Source of the DNA: Sphingomonas ginsengisoli An et al. 2013
GTDB lineage: Bacteria > Pseudomonadota > Alphaproteobacteria > Sphingomonadales > Sphingomonadaceae
DNA: 64,000 bases
Assembly: GCF_009363895.1 (NCBI RefSeq)
Contig: NZ_CP045434.1
Coordinates: forward strand, 1,736,001 to 1,800,000
Reading direction: 5' to 3'
The notes under the pieces are model-generated. The model did no database searches, was not told the DNA's origin, and saw only the letters and a program-made list of their open reading frames with translations. Below, piece by piece: positions 16,925 through 25,343 of this stretch (position 1 is the stretch's first letter; each line of letters begins with the position of its first letter). Position numbers and translations under genes: made by a program.

Positions 16925-18208
16925 ATGCACCGCGCCGAGCCCCCTGCCCGCCGTCCCCTGGCGCGCTTCAACCCCGTCCAGCCGGGCGCCGCGGGGATGA
17001 AGGTGGTGGCAACTGGTCTGTTGCTCGTGATGGCGGCGCTGTTCGTCGTCACGCGTATATTCGAGCCGCGCTGGCCGTGGCTTTCCTACGTCAAATCCTT
17101 TGCCGAGGCCGCGATGGTCGGCGGGCTGGCCGACTGGTTCGCGGTAACCGCCTTGTTCCGTCACCCGCTCGGCCTGCCGATTCCGCACACCGCGATCATC
17201 CCGCGCAACAAGGATCGCATCGGCGACACGCTGGCGCAGTTCCTCCGCGACAACTTCCTGACCGCCTCGGTCATCGCCAGACGGATGCGCACCATCGACC
17301 TGGCGGGTGCGGCGGGCCGGTTCCTCCAGGCGCCTATCGAGAGCGAGGGCAAGGCGCTGCGCATCCGTCAGGGTGCGTCGCGACTGATCGCCGACATTTT
17401 CGAAGCGCTCGACGACGAGCGGCTCGGTGGGATCGTCAAGACCGCCATTTCCTCGCGCCTGCGCCAGGCCGAGGTCGCGGCGGTGATCGGCGCCGCGCTC
17501 GCTTCGGCGATCAGCGAGGATCGCCACGTCCCGATGCTCGAGGCGGCGATCCGCGCCATCGCCCGCATGCTCGACGCCAACGAGAGCCTGATCCGCGAGA
17601 TGGTCAAGAAGCGCGCGAGCTGGGTTCTTCGCCTCGCCGGCCTCGACGAGAAACTGTCGGACTCGATCATGGAAGGCATGCGCAAGCTGACGATCGAGAT
17701 GAGCACCGATCCCGAGCATCCGGTTCGTCAGAAGATCGAGGCGGCGCTGGCCGACCTCGCCCGCGATCTGCAGGAAGATCCGGAGACCCGCGCCCGCGTC
17801 GAGGGCTGGAAGGAAGAATTGCTCGCCAATCGTTCGGTCGCGAGCTGGCTCGACACGCTGTGGCAGAAGGGCCGGTCAGCGATCATCGCCTCGGCGCGCA
17901 ATCCCGACGCGGCGCTGGCCGGCAAGCTCGGCGAGGTCCTCCGGTCGATGGGCGGAACCCTCGAGAGCGACCCGCGAATCCGCACCGCGGTCAACCAGTT
18001 CGGCCGGCGCGCGGTGGCCGGGATGGCCGCCACCTACGGCGGCTCGATCGTCAAGCTGGTGAGCGAGACCATCCGCGGCTGGGACGCACGGACGATCACG
18101 GCAAGGCTCGAGGCGGCGGTCGGCCGCGACCTTCAATATATCCGGATCAACGGCACGTTGGTCGGCGGTCTCGTCGGCCTCGTGCTGCATGTGCTCGACA
18201 CGCTATGA
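16925..18208 (+). CDS. DUF445 membrane-anchored protein
   Basis: A 427-residue protein of the DUF445 (YjiN-like) family, function unknown. An N-terminal helix (VVATGLLLVMAALFVVTRI) is followed by the family signature MVGGLADWFAVTALFRHPLG and PHTAIIPRNKDRIGDTLAQFL. A long helical, charged region makes up the middle, and a second hydrophobic stretch (NGTLVGGLVGLVLHVLDTL) ends the protein. ATG 16925 is chosen over GTG 16919/16922 immediately upstream; none has a clear ribosome site. The stop overlaps the next ATG (ATGA), so it is cotranscribed with the GNAT gene. Confidence 0.88.
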   Translation: MHRAEPPARRPLARFNPVQPGAAGMKVVATGLLLVMAALFVVTRIFEPRWPWLSYVKSFAEAAMVGGLADWFAVTALFRHPLGLPIPHTAIIPRNKDRIGDTLAQFLRDNFLTASVIARRMRTIDLAGAAGRFLQAPIESEGKALRIRQGASRLIADIFEALDDERLGGIVKTAISSRLRQAEVAAVIGAALASAISEDRHVPMLEAAIRAIARMLDANESLIREMVKKRASWVLRLAGLDEKLSDSIMEGMRKLTIEMSTDPEHPVRQKIEAALADLARDLQEDPETRARVEGWKEELLANRSVASWLDTLWQKGRSAIIASARNPDAALAGKLGEVLRSMGGTLESDPRIRTAVNQFGRRAVAGMAATYGGSIVKLVSETIRGWDARTITARLEAAVGRDLQYIRINGTLVGGLVGLVLHVLDTL

Positions 18209-18960
18209 TGGACGCCGACGCGCTCGCCGAACTCGCCCGCAATCGCGGACTCAAACTCAAGCGCTCACGCGTGCGGACGCCGGACAAGCCGGGCTTCGGA
18301 ATGTTCGGACTGACAGACGCAGCGGGCGACGCGGTGTTCGGCATCCGCGGCAAGCGGGCCCTGCGGGCAAGCGCGGAGGAGATCGAGGAGTATCTGCGCG
18401 GGCTCGACCGGACCGACTGGCGGCAAAGTTTGCGCGCGAGCGGAGCGACCCAGGAAGCCAAGCGCCGGCCCTCTCCTCCCAATAAGCCGCCCGCGGTACG
18501 GAAGCCTGCGCCACCCAAGGCAACGCCGGAACCGATTCTCCGCGAAGCTAAGGCGACGGACGCCGCCCAGCTCGCCGGGCTGTTCGCATTGCTCGGTCAC
18601 ACCATCTCGCCCGCCAGGGTGCGCAGCAACCTCACCGCGCTGGCGAAGACCGGCGAGCCGGTACTGGTCGTGGCCGAGGGCAAGACCCTGCTCGGCGCCT
18701 GCGGGTTCCATGCGACCCGCATGCCCCACCGCGATCCCCCGCTCGGACGGATCACCGTGCTGGTCTTGGCCGAGGCGGCGCGTGGCAAGGGGCTCGGCCG
18801 CCGGCTGGTCGAGGAAGCCGAACGGCGCTTGACCAAGCTCGGCTGCGGGATCGTCGAGGTCACCAGCAACGATCGCCTGCGCGAAGCGCACGCCTTCTAT
18901 CGGCACCTCGGCTACGAGCGCACCTCCATGCGCTTTGCGAAGCCGCTTCCCACCCGCTAG
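18205..18960 (+). CDS. GNAT family N-acetyltransferase with extra N-terminal domain
   Basis: A 251-residue acetyltransferase. Residues from about 110 onward form the GNAT fold: ILREAKATDAAQLAGLF, ITVLVLAEAARGKGLGRRLV (the acetyl-CoA pyrophosphate loop R-x-x-G-x-G/A) and AHAFYRHLGYERTSMRF. Residues 1-75 are a separate small domain (GLKLKRSRVRTPDKPGFGMF, ASAEEIEEYL), joined by a Pro/Lys-rich linker. The acceptor substrate is unknown. The ATG at 18205 overlaps the DUF445 stop, and the stop is nine bases before the RluA-type start, so the gene lies in the middle of an operon. Confidence 0.86.
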   Translation: MMDADALAELARNRGLKLKRSRVRTPDKPGFGMFGLTDAAGDAVFGIRGKRALRASAEEIEEYLRGLDRTDWRQSLRASGATQEAKRRPSPPNKPPAVRKPAPPKATPEPILREAKATDAAQLAGLFALLGHTISPARVRSNLTALAKTGEPVLVVAEGKTLLGACGFHATRMPHRDPPLGRITVLVLAEAARGKGLGRRLVEEAERRLTKLGCGIVEVTSNDRLREAHAFYRHLGYERTSMRFAKPLPTR

Positions 18961-18969
18961 GGCGCGGCG

Positions 18970-20067
18970 ATGAGCCAAGAGCCGCGCACTTTCACCGTCG
19001 CCGAGGACGACGACGGCATCCGCCTGGACCGCTGGTTCAAGCGGCACCTGCCCGAAGTCAGCTTCAACCTCGTCTCGCGCTGGGCGCGGACCGGCCAGCT
19101 CCGGCTCAACGGCAACAAGGCGACTCCGGGCGACCGGCTCCAGACCGGGCAGAGCATTCGGATGCCGCCGCCCGAGGCTGCGCCGGTCCGCTCGGCCCGC
19201 CCCCAGCCGCGCCGCGATCCACTGACCGAGGACGAAAAGAGCTTCGTCCGCGAGATGGTGATCGCGCGGACGCCCGATGCCTTCGTCCTCAACAAACCCC
19301 CGGGGCTCGCCACGCAAGGTGGGACCAAGACCACCCAGCACCTCGATCGGCTGCTCGACGGACTGACCGACGATCCCGACAGCCGGCCCAAACTGGTTCA
19401 TCGGCTCGACAAGGATACGAGCGGGGTCCTGCTGGTAGCGCGCTCGGCACGGGCGGCCGCTTTCTTCTCGAAGAGCTTCTCGGGGCGCACCGCGCGGAAA
19501 GTCTATTGGGCGCTGATCAATGGCGTGCCGTCGCTCGACGAGGGGCTGATCGACGCGCCGCTCGCCAAGCAGCCGGGGAGCGGCGGCGAAAAGATGCATG
19601 TCGCCGAGGATGGCCAGGCGGCGCGGACCAAGTGGCGGGTGGTCGACCGCGCCGGCAACCGCGCTGCGTGGGTCGAATTGCAGCCGCTGACCGGCCGTAC
19701 GCACCAGCTGCGCGCGCACATGGCGCATCTCGGCCACCCGATCGTCGGCGACGCCAAATATGGGGGGGCGGAGGCGTTCCTGACCGGCGGGATCAGCCGC
19801 AAGCTTCACCTCCACGCCCGCCGGCTGAAGATCGACGCGCCGGGCGGGATAATTGACGTGTCGGCCGAGTTGCCGGCGCACTTCGCGGAAAGCCTGGCGA
19901 CGCTCGGCTTCGATCCGCTTGCCGGCGACAGCCTGCCGCTCGAGACCCCCAAGAAGACGCCCGAAGCCAAGAAGCGCGCGGCGAGCGCGGCGGCGAAGGA
20001 CCGGCGCAAAGAGCGCCGGGGAGAGCGGCGCTCGCGCGGGGCGCCGGTGGCGGCCAAGCGCCGATGA
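18970..20067 (+). CDS. RluA-family rRNA pseudouridine synthase (RluC-like)
   Basis: Converts specific uridines to pseudouridine, probably in 23S rRNA. The 365-residue protein has an N-terminal S4 RNA-binding domain (RLDRWFKRHLP, ARTGQLRLNGNKATPGDRL), then the catalytic motif HRLDKDTSGVLLVARS with the nucleophilic Asp, and LTGRTHQLRAHMAHLGHPI. A Lys/Arg/Ala-rich tail of about 45 residues after DPLAGDSLPLE is disordered and probably binds RNA. RluC or RluD specificity cannot be told. Its stop overlaps the HAD ATG (20064-20067). Confidence 0.92.
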   Translation: MSQEPRTFTVAEDDDGIRLDRWFKRHLPEVSFNLVSRWARTGQLRLNGNKATPGDRLQTGQSIRMPPPEAAPVRSARPQPRRDPLTEDEKSFVREMVIARTPDAFVLNKPPGLATQGGTKTTQHLDRLLDGLTDDPDSRPKLVHRLDKDTSGVLLVARSARAAAFFSKSFSGRTARKVYWALINGVPSLDEGLIDAPLAKQPGSGGEKMHVAEDGQAARTKWRVVDRAGNRAAWVELQPLTGRTHQLRAHMAHLGHPIVGDAKYGGAEAFLTGGISRKLHLHARRLKIDAPGGIIDVSAELPAHFAESLATLGFDPLAGDSLPLETPKKTPEAKKRAASAAAKDRRKERRGERRSRGAPVAAKRR

Positions 20068-20738
20068 CCCGCCTCGCCATCTTCGATTGCGACGGGACGT
20101 TGGTCGACAGCGGCCACAGCATCCACACCGCGCTCAGCGAAACCTTCGCCGCCCACGATCGAGCCGTTCCGCCGCGCGTCGAAGCGCAACGGGTGATCGG
20201 CCTCAGCCTGACCGAGGCGATGGCATTTCTGGCACCTGATGCCGATGATATTGAGCATGAGCGGATGGCTTCGACCTATCGCGACGCCTTCGTCGACCTC
20301 CGCCGGCGCGGCGCCGTCGCCGAGCCGCTGTTCGAGGGAATTGCGCCGCTGCTCGATGCGCTGACCGCGGACGGCTGGCTGCTCGCTATCGCCACCGGCA
20401 AGTCCGACCGCGGGCTGCACCATTGCCTCACCGCCAACCAGCTCCTCGACCGCTTCGTCTCACTCCAGACCGCCGACCGCCATCCGAGCAAGCCCGACCC
20501 GTCGATGGCGCTCGAAGCGATGATGGAGGCTGGGGCCACGCCCGAGCAGTCGGTGGTGATCGGCGACACGGGCTGGGACATGGGCATGGCGCGCGCGGCG
20601 GGTGCCCACGCAGTCGGGGCGCTGTGGGGCTACCACGACGGCGCCGAGCTCCAGCGCGCCGGGGCGCACGCGCTCGCTCGCGACCCGGCCGAGGTGCACG
20701 ACCTGATGAACCGGCTGATCGCGCAGGCGGCCGAATGA
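20064..20738 (+). CDS. HAD-superfamily phosphatase (phosphoglycolate-phosphatase-like)
   Basis: A 224-residue HAD subfamily IA hydrolase. Motif I is FDCDGTLVDS at residues 7-16, motif II the Thr in AIATGKSDRG, motif III the Lys in HPSKPDPSM and motif IV GDTGWDMGMARAAG. The helical cap type matches phosphoglycolate phosphatases and similar housekeeping repair enzymes; the substrate is not proven. Coupled to the RluA-type gene and to the next small membrane gene by ATGA overlaps, an arrangement common in alphaproteobacteria upstream of atp12. Confidence 0.9.
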   Translation: MTRLAIFDCDGTLVDSGHSIHTALSETFAAHDRAVPPRVEAQRVIGLSLTEAMAFLAPDADDIEHERMASTYRDAFVDLRRRGAVAEPLFEGIAPLLDALTADGWLLAIATGKSDRGLHHCLTANQLLDRFVSLQTADRHPSKPDPSMALEAMMEAGATPEQSVVIGDTGWDMGMARAAGAHAVGALWGYHDGAELQRAGAHALARDPAEVHDLMNRLIAQAAE

Positions 20739-20941
20739 CCGACGAGCCCGGCAAGCGCGCCTTCCTGCTGTTCGCCGCGCTGCGGATCAGCGGCGCGCTC
20801 ATCTTCATCCTTGGCGTGGCGATCACCTTCACCGACCTCATGACCCGTGGCGGCCAGCCATTCCTCGGCATTCCGCTGGCGATGGCGGGGCTGGCGGAAG
20901 CGCTGCTGGCGCCTCGGTTGGTTCGGCCACGCGGGAACTGA
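20735..20941 (+). CDS. Small two-helix membrane protein
   Basis: 68 residues, starting MTDEPGKRAFLLFAALRISG. There are two hydrophobic helices (FAALRISGALIFILGVAITF and FLGIPLAMAGLAEALLAPRL) and a basic C-terminus. No named family is recognised. ATG 20735 overlaps the HAD stop (ATGA), and the next GTG start follows the TGA after five bases, so it is embedded in the rluA-like/HAD/atp12 operon. It could assist membrane assembly of ATP synthase, but this is guilt by association only. Confidence 0.8.
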   Translation: MTDEPGKRAFLLFAALRISGALIFILGVAITFTDLMTRGGQPFLGIPLAMAGLAEALLAPRLVRPRGN

Positions 20942-20946
20942 TCAAA

Positions 20947-21639
20947 GTGAAGCGTTTCTGGAAGGACGTCGCGGTCACGGACGGCGCCGACGGCTTCGGG
21001 ATCACGCTCGATGGCCGCCCGCTGCGCACCCCGGCGCGCGCGTCCCTGCTGGTGCCGACGCAGGGCTTGGCCGACGCCATCGCCGACGAGTGGCGCGACA
21101 GTCCGGACGAGGTCGATCCGCGGGCGATGCCGCTCACCGGGCTCGCCAACGCCGCGATCGACCGCATTGCTCCGCAGCGCGACGCCTTCGCCGCCGACCT
21201 TGCGCGCTATGCCGAGAGTGACCTGTTCGCCTACCGCGCGGACGGGCCGCGGCCGCTGGTCGAGCGCCAAACGGTCGCGTGGGACCCGCTGCTTCAGTGG
21301 GCGCGCCGCCGTTTCGACATCGATTTTGCAGTCACCGCGGGGGTGACCTTCGTCGCCCAACCTGAGGATACCGTGCGCAAGCTCGGCCATGCGGTTGCGG
21401 CGCTCGATCCGTTCCGTCTTGCAGCGCTGTCGCCGCTGGTGACGATCGGCGGGTCGCTGGTGGCTGCACTGGCGGTGCTCGAGGAGGAAGTCAGCCCTGC
21501 CGAGGCGTGGGCGGCGGTGACAGTCGACGATATCTGGCAACGCGACCAATGGGGCGAAGATGCCGAGGCCGCCGCCGCGCTGCGCAATCGCGAACGCGAT
21601 TTCCTGGCCGCCGCGCGGCTGCTGAGCCTGCTCGACTAG
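20947..21639 (+). CDS. ATP12 family F1-ATPase assembly chaperone
   Basis: A 230-residue protein of the Atp12 family, which in mitochondria binds the F1 alpha subunit before assembly and is conserved in alphaproteobacteria. Family landmarks: RFWKDVAV near the start, ITLDGRPLRTPARASLLVPT, ADEWRDSPDEVDPRAMPLTG, LARYAESDLFAYRADGP and a C-terminal EEEVSPAEAWAAVTVDDIWQ. The start is GTG 20947, just after the small membrane gene. The stop shares CTAG 21636-21639 with the convergent gmk. Confidence 0.92.
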   Translation: MKRFWKDVAVTDGADGFGITLDGRPLRTPARASLLVPTQGLADAIADEWRDSPDEVDPRAMPLTGLANAAIDRIAPQRDAFAADLARYAESDLFAYRADGPRPLVERQTVAWDPLLQWARRRFDIDFAVTAGVTFVAQPEDTVRKLGHAVAALDPFRLAALSPLVTIGGSLVAALAVLEEEVSPAEAWAAVTVDDIWQRDQWGEDAEAAAALRNRERDFLAAARLLSLLD

Positions 21640-22274
21640 CGCGCGGCGACGAGGTCGCGGACGAAGGGCACGAGCCCGATCTGCCGCTGGCGCTTCAACC
21701 GCTCGGCGACAACAATCGCGCGGACCTGGTCTAGGCACGACTCCATGTCGCGGTTGATCAGCACGTAATCATATTCGGGCCAGTGACTGATCTCGCTGGC
21801 GGCACGCTCCATGCGGTAGGCAACCACATCGTTGCTATCGGTCGCGCGGCTCCGCAGGCGGCGTTCGAGTTCGTCCATCGAAGGCGGAAGAATGAAGATC
21901 CGCACTAGATCCTCACCCATCGCCGCTTCGAGCTGCTGGGTGCCTTGCCAGTCGATATCGAACAGAATGTCGCGGCCGGCCTTGAGCGCGGCTTTCACCG
22001 GCGCCTTGGGAGTGCCGTAGCGATAATCGAACACCGGCGCCCATTCGACGAACTCGCCCGCGTCGATCAGCCGGTCGAACTCGCCATCGTCGACGAAATG
22101 ATAGTCGCGGTCGTCGCGCTCGCCTGGCCGCGGGGGACGGGTGGTCGCCGAGATCGACATGGTGACTTCGGGATCGGCGCCAAGCAGCAGGCGCGAAATG
22201 GTGGATTTTCCGGCGCCGGACGGGGACGACAAGACGATCAAAAGGCCGCGACGCGAGCGGAGTGGCTGGTCCAT
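21636..22274 (-). CDS. gmk: Guanylate kinase
   Basis: Phosphorylates GMP to GDP with ATP. It has 212 residues with P-loop SSPSGAGKST at 16-25, the GMP-binding region SISATTRPPRPGERDDRDYH, VEWAPVFDYRYGTPKAPV and the Asp-rich DILFDIDWQGTQQL. The lid region is RLRSRATDS. The start is ATG 22274. Monocistronic, divergent from the phasin gene and convergent with atp12. Confidence 0.96.
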   Translation of the reverse strand: MDQPLRSRRGLLIVLSSPSGAGKSTISRLLLGADPEVTMSISATTRPPRPGERDDRDYHFVDDGEFDRLIDAGEFVEWAPVFDYRYGTPKAPVKAALKAGRDILFDIDWQGTQQLEAAMGEDLVRIFILPPSMDELERRLRSRATDSNDVVAYRMERAASEISHWPEYDYVLINRDMESCLDQVRAIVVAERLKRQRQIGLVPFVRDLVAAR

Positions 22275-22331
22275 GCGGACCTATGGCTCGGCGCCGCCGA
22301 ATTCGTCAATGCTGCAGGTGCGAATTAGGAC

Positions 22332-22377
22332 TTGATTCTCGCTGCAGCGCACTATATTGTGCAGTGCAACATCAAGG
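22332..22377 (+). promoter_or_regulatory. Promoter of the phasin gene with TGCA half-sites
   Basis: TTGATT (22332-22337) and TATATT (22353-22358) form a sigma-70-like pair with a 15-base spacer. The -10 is framed by GCAC and GTGC, and TGCAGTGCA follows directly (22361-22369). TGC/GCA-type sites are the kind bound by PhaR, the repressor that controls phasins in alphaproteobacteria, so an operator overlapping the -10 is plausible. The AAGGA ribosome site and GTG start follow at 22386. Confidence 0.45.
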
Positions 22378-22385
22378 AACCCTTC

Positions 22386-23057
22386 GTGACCGATAACCCG
22401 AATGACATCGTAGAGACCAGCGGCGACGAGGCCGAGGTCACCCCGACCGTCGTCGCTGCGGTCGCGAAGGTCAATGCCCGCCGGGTGCGGACCGAGCGCA
22501 AGCCGCGGGCCCGCAAGGCGATTAATTCGGCCGCCAAGGCCACCAATGCTCCGGCGTCCGCGCCGGCCGAACCTAAGGACCAGATCATGAACTATGATGC
22601 GACCAACTGGATGAACCAATTTTCGACCGCCCTGCCGGGCGCCGACAAGTTCCAGACCCTGTTCGCCGACGCCAGCGAGCGTGGCCAGCAGTTCGCCGAG
22701 CGTTCGCAGAAGGCCGCCGGTGAGCTCGTCGAGCTGACCCGCGCCAACGTCGAAGCGCTGGTCGAGACCGGCAAGATCGCCGCCGCCGGCGCCCAGACCC
22801 TGGGCCAGGAAGCGCTTGCCCGCACTCGCGAGAACTTCGAGCAGACCGCCCAGCAGGTCCGCAGCCTGACCCAGGCCGGTTCGCCGACCGAGTTCTTCCA
22901 GCTGCAGAGCGAGATCGCCCGCACCCAGTTCGACCGCATGGTCGCCGAGGGCAGCCGCTTCGCCGAGTCGATGGTCAAGCTCGCCGGCGAGGCGTTCCAG
23001 CCGCTGTCGACCCGCGCCGCGCTCAGTGCCGAGAAGATCAACGAGATCACTGCCTGA
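22386..23057 (+). CDS. Phasin family protein
   Basis: A 223-residue phasin, which coats polyhydroxyalkanoate granules and limits their coalescence. The first 65 residues are a basic, Ala/Arg/Thr-rich region (RVRTERKPRARKAINSAAK). The phasin domain follows from about residue 68, with amphipathic helices such as GELVELTRANVEALVETGK, ARTRENFEQTAQQVRSLTQ and the family landmark PTEFFQLQSE. The start is GTG 22386 with AAGGA seven bases upstream; a shorter form from the ATG at 22587 is possible. PHA synthase is not in the window. Followed by a strong terminator. Confidence 0.88.
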   Translation: MTDNPNDIVETSGDEAEVTPTVVAAVAKVNARRVRTERKPRARKAINSAAKATNAPASAPAEPKDQIMNYDATNWMNQFSTALPGADKFQTLFADASERGQQFAERSQKAAGELVELTRANVEALVETGKIAAAGAQTLGQEALARTRENFEQTAQQVRSLTQAGSPTEFFQLQSEIARTQFDRMVAEGSRFAESMVKLAGEAFQPLSTRAALSAEKINEITA

Positions 23058-23084
23058 TAACTCCTCCTCCTGTCAGGTAAGTGC

Positions 23085-23116
23085 CGGCCGCCCCCCACTC
23101 CTCCGGGGGGCGGCCG
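23085..23116 (+). terminator. Rho-independent terminator after the phasin gene
   Basis: A 12-bp perfect GC-rich stem (GGCCGCCCCCC core at 23086-23096, complement at 23105-23115) with an eight-base loop, followed by the T-rich tail TTTGCTTTG. One of the strongest hairpins in the window. Confidence 0.88.
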
Positions 23117-23218
23117 CTTTGCTTTGGGGACGACGGCCATGCTTTTTGCGCAGGTTCGGGCGTCCAGCGGCCGTCGGCGCTTGGCAATGGTCCGGGCCGT
23201 GCCATATCTAGGGCCACA

Positions 23219-23578
23219 ATGATCAGTCCGAACCACATGGGTCCCGAAGACGATGCGCCCGGGCAGGGCGACGGCATCGAAGAGATCGAGCGCGGCGTCG
23301 CCGTCCGCACCCGTCCGCGCACCCGCAAGCCGAGCAACTACAAGGTGTTGATGCTCAACGACGATTATACTCCGATGGAGTTCGTCGTGCTGGTGCTCCA
23401 GCAATTCTTCTCGATGAGCATCGAGGACGCGACCCGGGTCATGCTCCAGGTTCACCAGCAGGGCGTCGCGGTGTGCGGCGTCTTCACCTACGAAGTCGCC
23501 GAGACCAAGGTCAGCCAGGTGATCGACTTCGCTCGCGAGAACCAGCATCCGCTGCAGTGCACGCTCGAAAAGGCCTGA
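23219..23578 (+). CDS. clpS: ClpS, adaptor of the Clp protease
   Basis: N-recognin that delivers N-degron proteins to ClpAP. The 119-residue protein has a disordered acidic N-tail and then the ClpS core: [20 protein letters not shown] (with the conserved LNDD and TPMEFV pocket residues), [20 protein letters not shown] and [15 protein letters not shown] 23219 is used, with AGGG six bases upstream; ATG 23237 is an alternative that trims the tail. clpA is not adjacent. Confidence 0.94.
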   Translation: MISPNHMGPEDDAPGQGDGIEEIERGVAVRTRPRTRKPSNYKVLMLNDDYTPMEFVVLVLQQFFSMSIEDATRVMLQVHQQGVAVCGVFTYEVAETKVSQVIDFARENQHPLQCTLEKA

Positions 23579-23637
23579 AGCGCGGCTGAGCGGGTCGCTC
23601 CCTTGCGCGGTCCAAGCGAACTTCTAAACGCGAGTTC

Positions 23638-24921
23638 ATGGACTCGATACTCATTCAGGGCGGCCGCCGGCTCAAAGGCGCCATTCCCATCTCCGGCGCC
23701 AAGAACGCGGCGCTGACCCTCCTGCCCTGCGCTTTGCTCACCGCAGAGAAGCTAACGCTATCCAACCTGCCGCGACTGGCCGACGTCGACAGCTTCGGCC
23801 ACCTGATGAACATGCTCGGTGTCTCGACCATGGTCGACGCCATGCGGCCAGGTGAATTCGGGCGGCGGATGACGCTCCAGGCGAAGGAAATCACCGAGAC
23901 GGTCGCACCCTACGACATGGTGCGGCGGATGCGCGCGTCGATCCTGGTGCTCGGCCCCTTGCTGGCGCGCGCGGGTGAAGCGACGGTGTCGCTACCCGGC
24001 GGCTGCGCGATCGGCGACCGTCCGATCGACCTCCACCTCAAGGCGCTCGAAGCGCTCGGCGCGGAGATCGAGATTGCGGCGGGCTTCGTGAAGGCGAGCG
24101 CTCCGACGGGCCGGATCAGCGGCGGCGAATACACCTTCCCGGTGGTGTCGGTCGGGGCCACCGAAAATGCGCTGATGGCAGCGGTGCTGGCGACCGGCCG
24201 CAGCCAGCTGTTCAACGCCGCCCGCGAGCCCGAGATCGTCGATCTCTGCAATCTGCTGGCGGCGATGGGCGGCCAGATCTCGGGGATCGGTTCCTCGCAC
24301 CTCATCATCGACGGGGTCGAGGCGCTTCACGGCTGCACCTATGCCGTCATGCCCGACCGGATCGAAGCGGGCAGCTATGCCTGCGCGGCCGGGATCACCG
24401 GCGGCTCGATCGACCTGGTCGGTGCCCGCGCCGAGGACATGCTCGCGACCACCAACGCGCTGGCGCATTGCGGGCTGGTGGTCGAACTTCACGGCAAGGG
24501 TCTCAAGGTGACTGCCGACGGCCCGCTCAAGCCGCTGGCGCTGTCGACCGCGCCTTACCCCGGCTTCGCGACCGACATGCAGGCGCAGTTCATGGCGATG
24601 CTGTGCCGCGCGCCGGGTGAAAGCTTCCTCGAAGAGACGATCTTCGAGAACCGCTACATGCACGTCCCCGAACTCCGCCGGATGGGCGCCAATATCGACG
24701 TGCGCGGACGTTCGGCGATCGTCCATGGGGTCGAGAAACTGACCGGCGCCCAGGTGATGGCGACCGACCTGCGCGCCTCGATGAGCCTGATCCTCGCCGG
24801 CCTCGCCGCCGAGGGCGAGACTGAGGTGCTACGCGTCTATCACCTCGACCGCGGCTACGAGCGGCTCGAGGAGAAACTGAGCGCGGTCGGCGCGACGATC
24901 GAGCGCCGCGGCGGCGGCTAA
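23638..24921 (+). CDS. murA: UDP-N-acetylglucosamine 1-carboxyvinyltransferase
   Basis: First committed step of peptidoglycan synthesis: transfer of enolpyruvate from PEP to UDP-GlcNAc. It has 427 residues. Lys22/Asn23 are in SGAKNAAL; the catalytic Cys123 sits in [16 protein letters not shown], so the enzyme should be fosfomycin sensitive. [23 protein letters not shown] and [15 protein letters not shown] are further family landmarks. Single gene; its TAA stop overlaps the convergent hypothetical gene in the tetranucleotide CTAA (24918-24921). Confidence 0.97.
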   Translation: MDSILIQGGRRLKGAIPISGAKNAALTLLPCALLTAEKLTLSNLPRLADVDSFGHLMNMLGVSTMVDAMRPGEFGRRMTLQAKEITETVAPYDMVRRMRASILVLGPLLARAGEATVSLPGGCAIGDRPIDLHLKALEALGAEIEIAAGFVKASAPTGRISGGEYTFPVVSVGATENALMAAVLATGRSQLFNAAREPEIVDLCNLLAAMGGQISGIGSSHLIIDGVEALHGCTYAVMPDRIEAGSYACAAGITGGSIDLVGARAEDMLATTNALAHCGLVVELHGKGLKVTADGPLKPLALSTAPYPGFATDMQAQFMAMLCRAPGESFLEETIFENRYMHVPELRRMGANIDVRGRSAIVHGVEKLTGAQVMATDLRASMSLILAGLAAEGETEVLRVYHLDRGYERLEEKLSAVGATIERRGGG

Positions 24922-25343
24922 GCCTCGCGCGCCTGCCAGTAACGGAACGCGGCGCGCTGCAGGCGATCGACCAGCGCCCGCGCCGCGGGGCCGGTCCATT
25001 CGCCGGTAAAGCGATGCTGCTCCCAGCTGCCGACCCACCAGCCCTGGCCCGGCAGCCCGTCCGACTGTCGCACTACAAGCACTGCCAGCTCGGGCTCGCC
25101 GGCGGCGGCCGCGTCCTCGTCGATCACCGTCAGCACCTTGCACAAGGCGCGCATCTTCGGCCGCGAAAACGCGAAGCCGAGCCGCTCGAGCAATTCGCTG
25201 TAGGTTAGTGCCGTTCCGGCCTGCGCCGCACCGATGAGATAAGCGCGGACCTCGTCCGGTGCCGCCAGCGCCGACCCTACTTGGGCTGGTCCGCCACCGG
25301 GGTCAGCTCGTAGACGTCGAGCTTCGATTGCGCTTGCGGCCAT
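24918..25343 (-). CDS. Hypothetical protein, unknown function
   Basis: A frame of 141 codons from ATG 25343. The conserved-looking part runs from about residue 28: [40 protein letters not shown], then [19 protein letters not shown]. It looks like a small soluble alpha/beta protein. I do not recognise a characterised family. The ATG would make the first 22 codons overlap the end of the DUF4893 gene by 67 bases. No ATG or GTG lies closer to the conserved core, so the true start may be a rarer codon. Same strand and probably same transcript as the DUF4893 gene. Real coding is supported by the shared CTAA with murA. Confidence 0.68.
   Translation of the reverse strand: MAASAIEARRLRADPGGGPAQVGSALAAPDEVRAYLIGAAQAGTALTYSELLERLGFAFSRPKMRALCKVLTVIDEDAAAAGEPELAVLVVRQSDGLPGQGWWVGSWEQHRFTGEWTGPAARALVDRLQRAAFRYWQAREA

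Noticed and set aside
16917..16925. ATG at 16917 as start of the DUF445 gene
   Set aside because: Out of frame: it reads ATG TGG TGA and stops at once. The DUF445 frame begins with GTG 16919/16922 or ATG 16925.
18265..19881. Long minus-strand frame opposite the GNAT and RluA-type genes
   Set aside because: Its Arg/Asp/Gly-rich translation has no domain. It is the usual open antisense frame of high-GC coding DNA.
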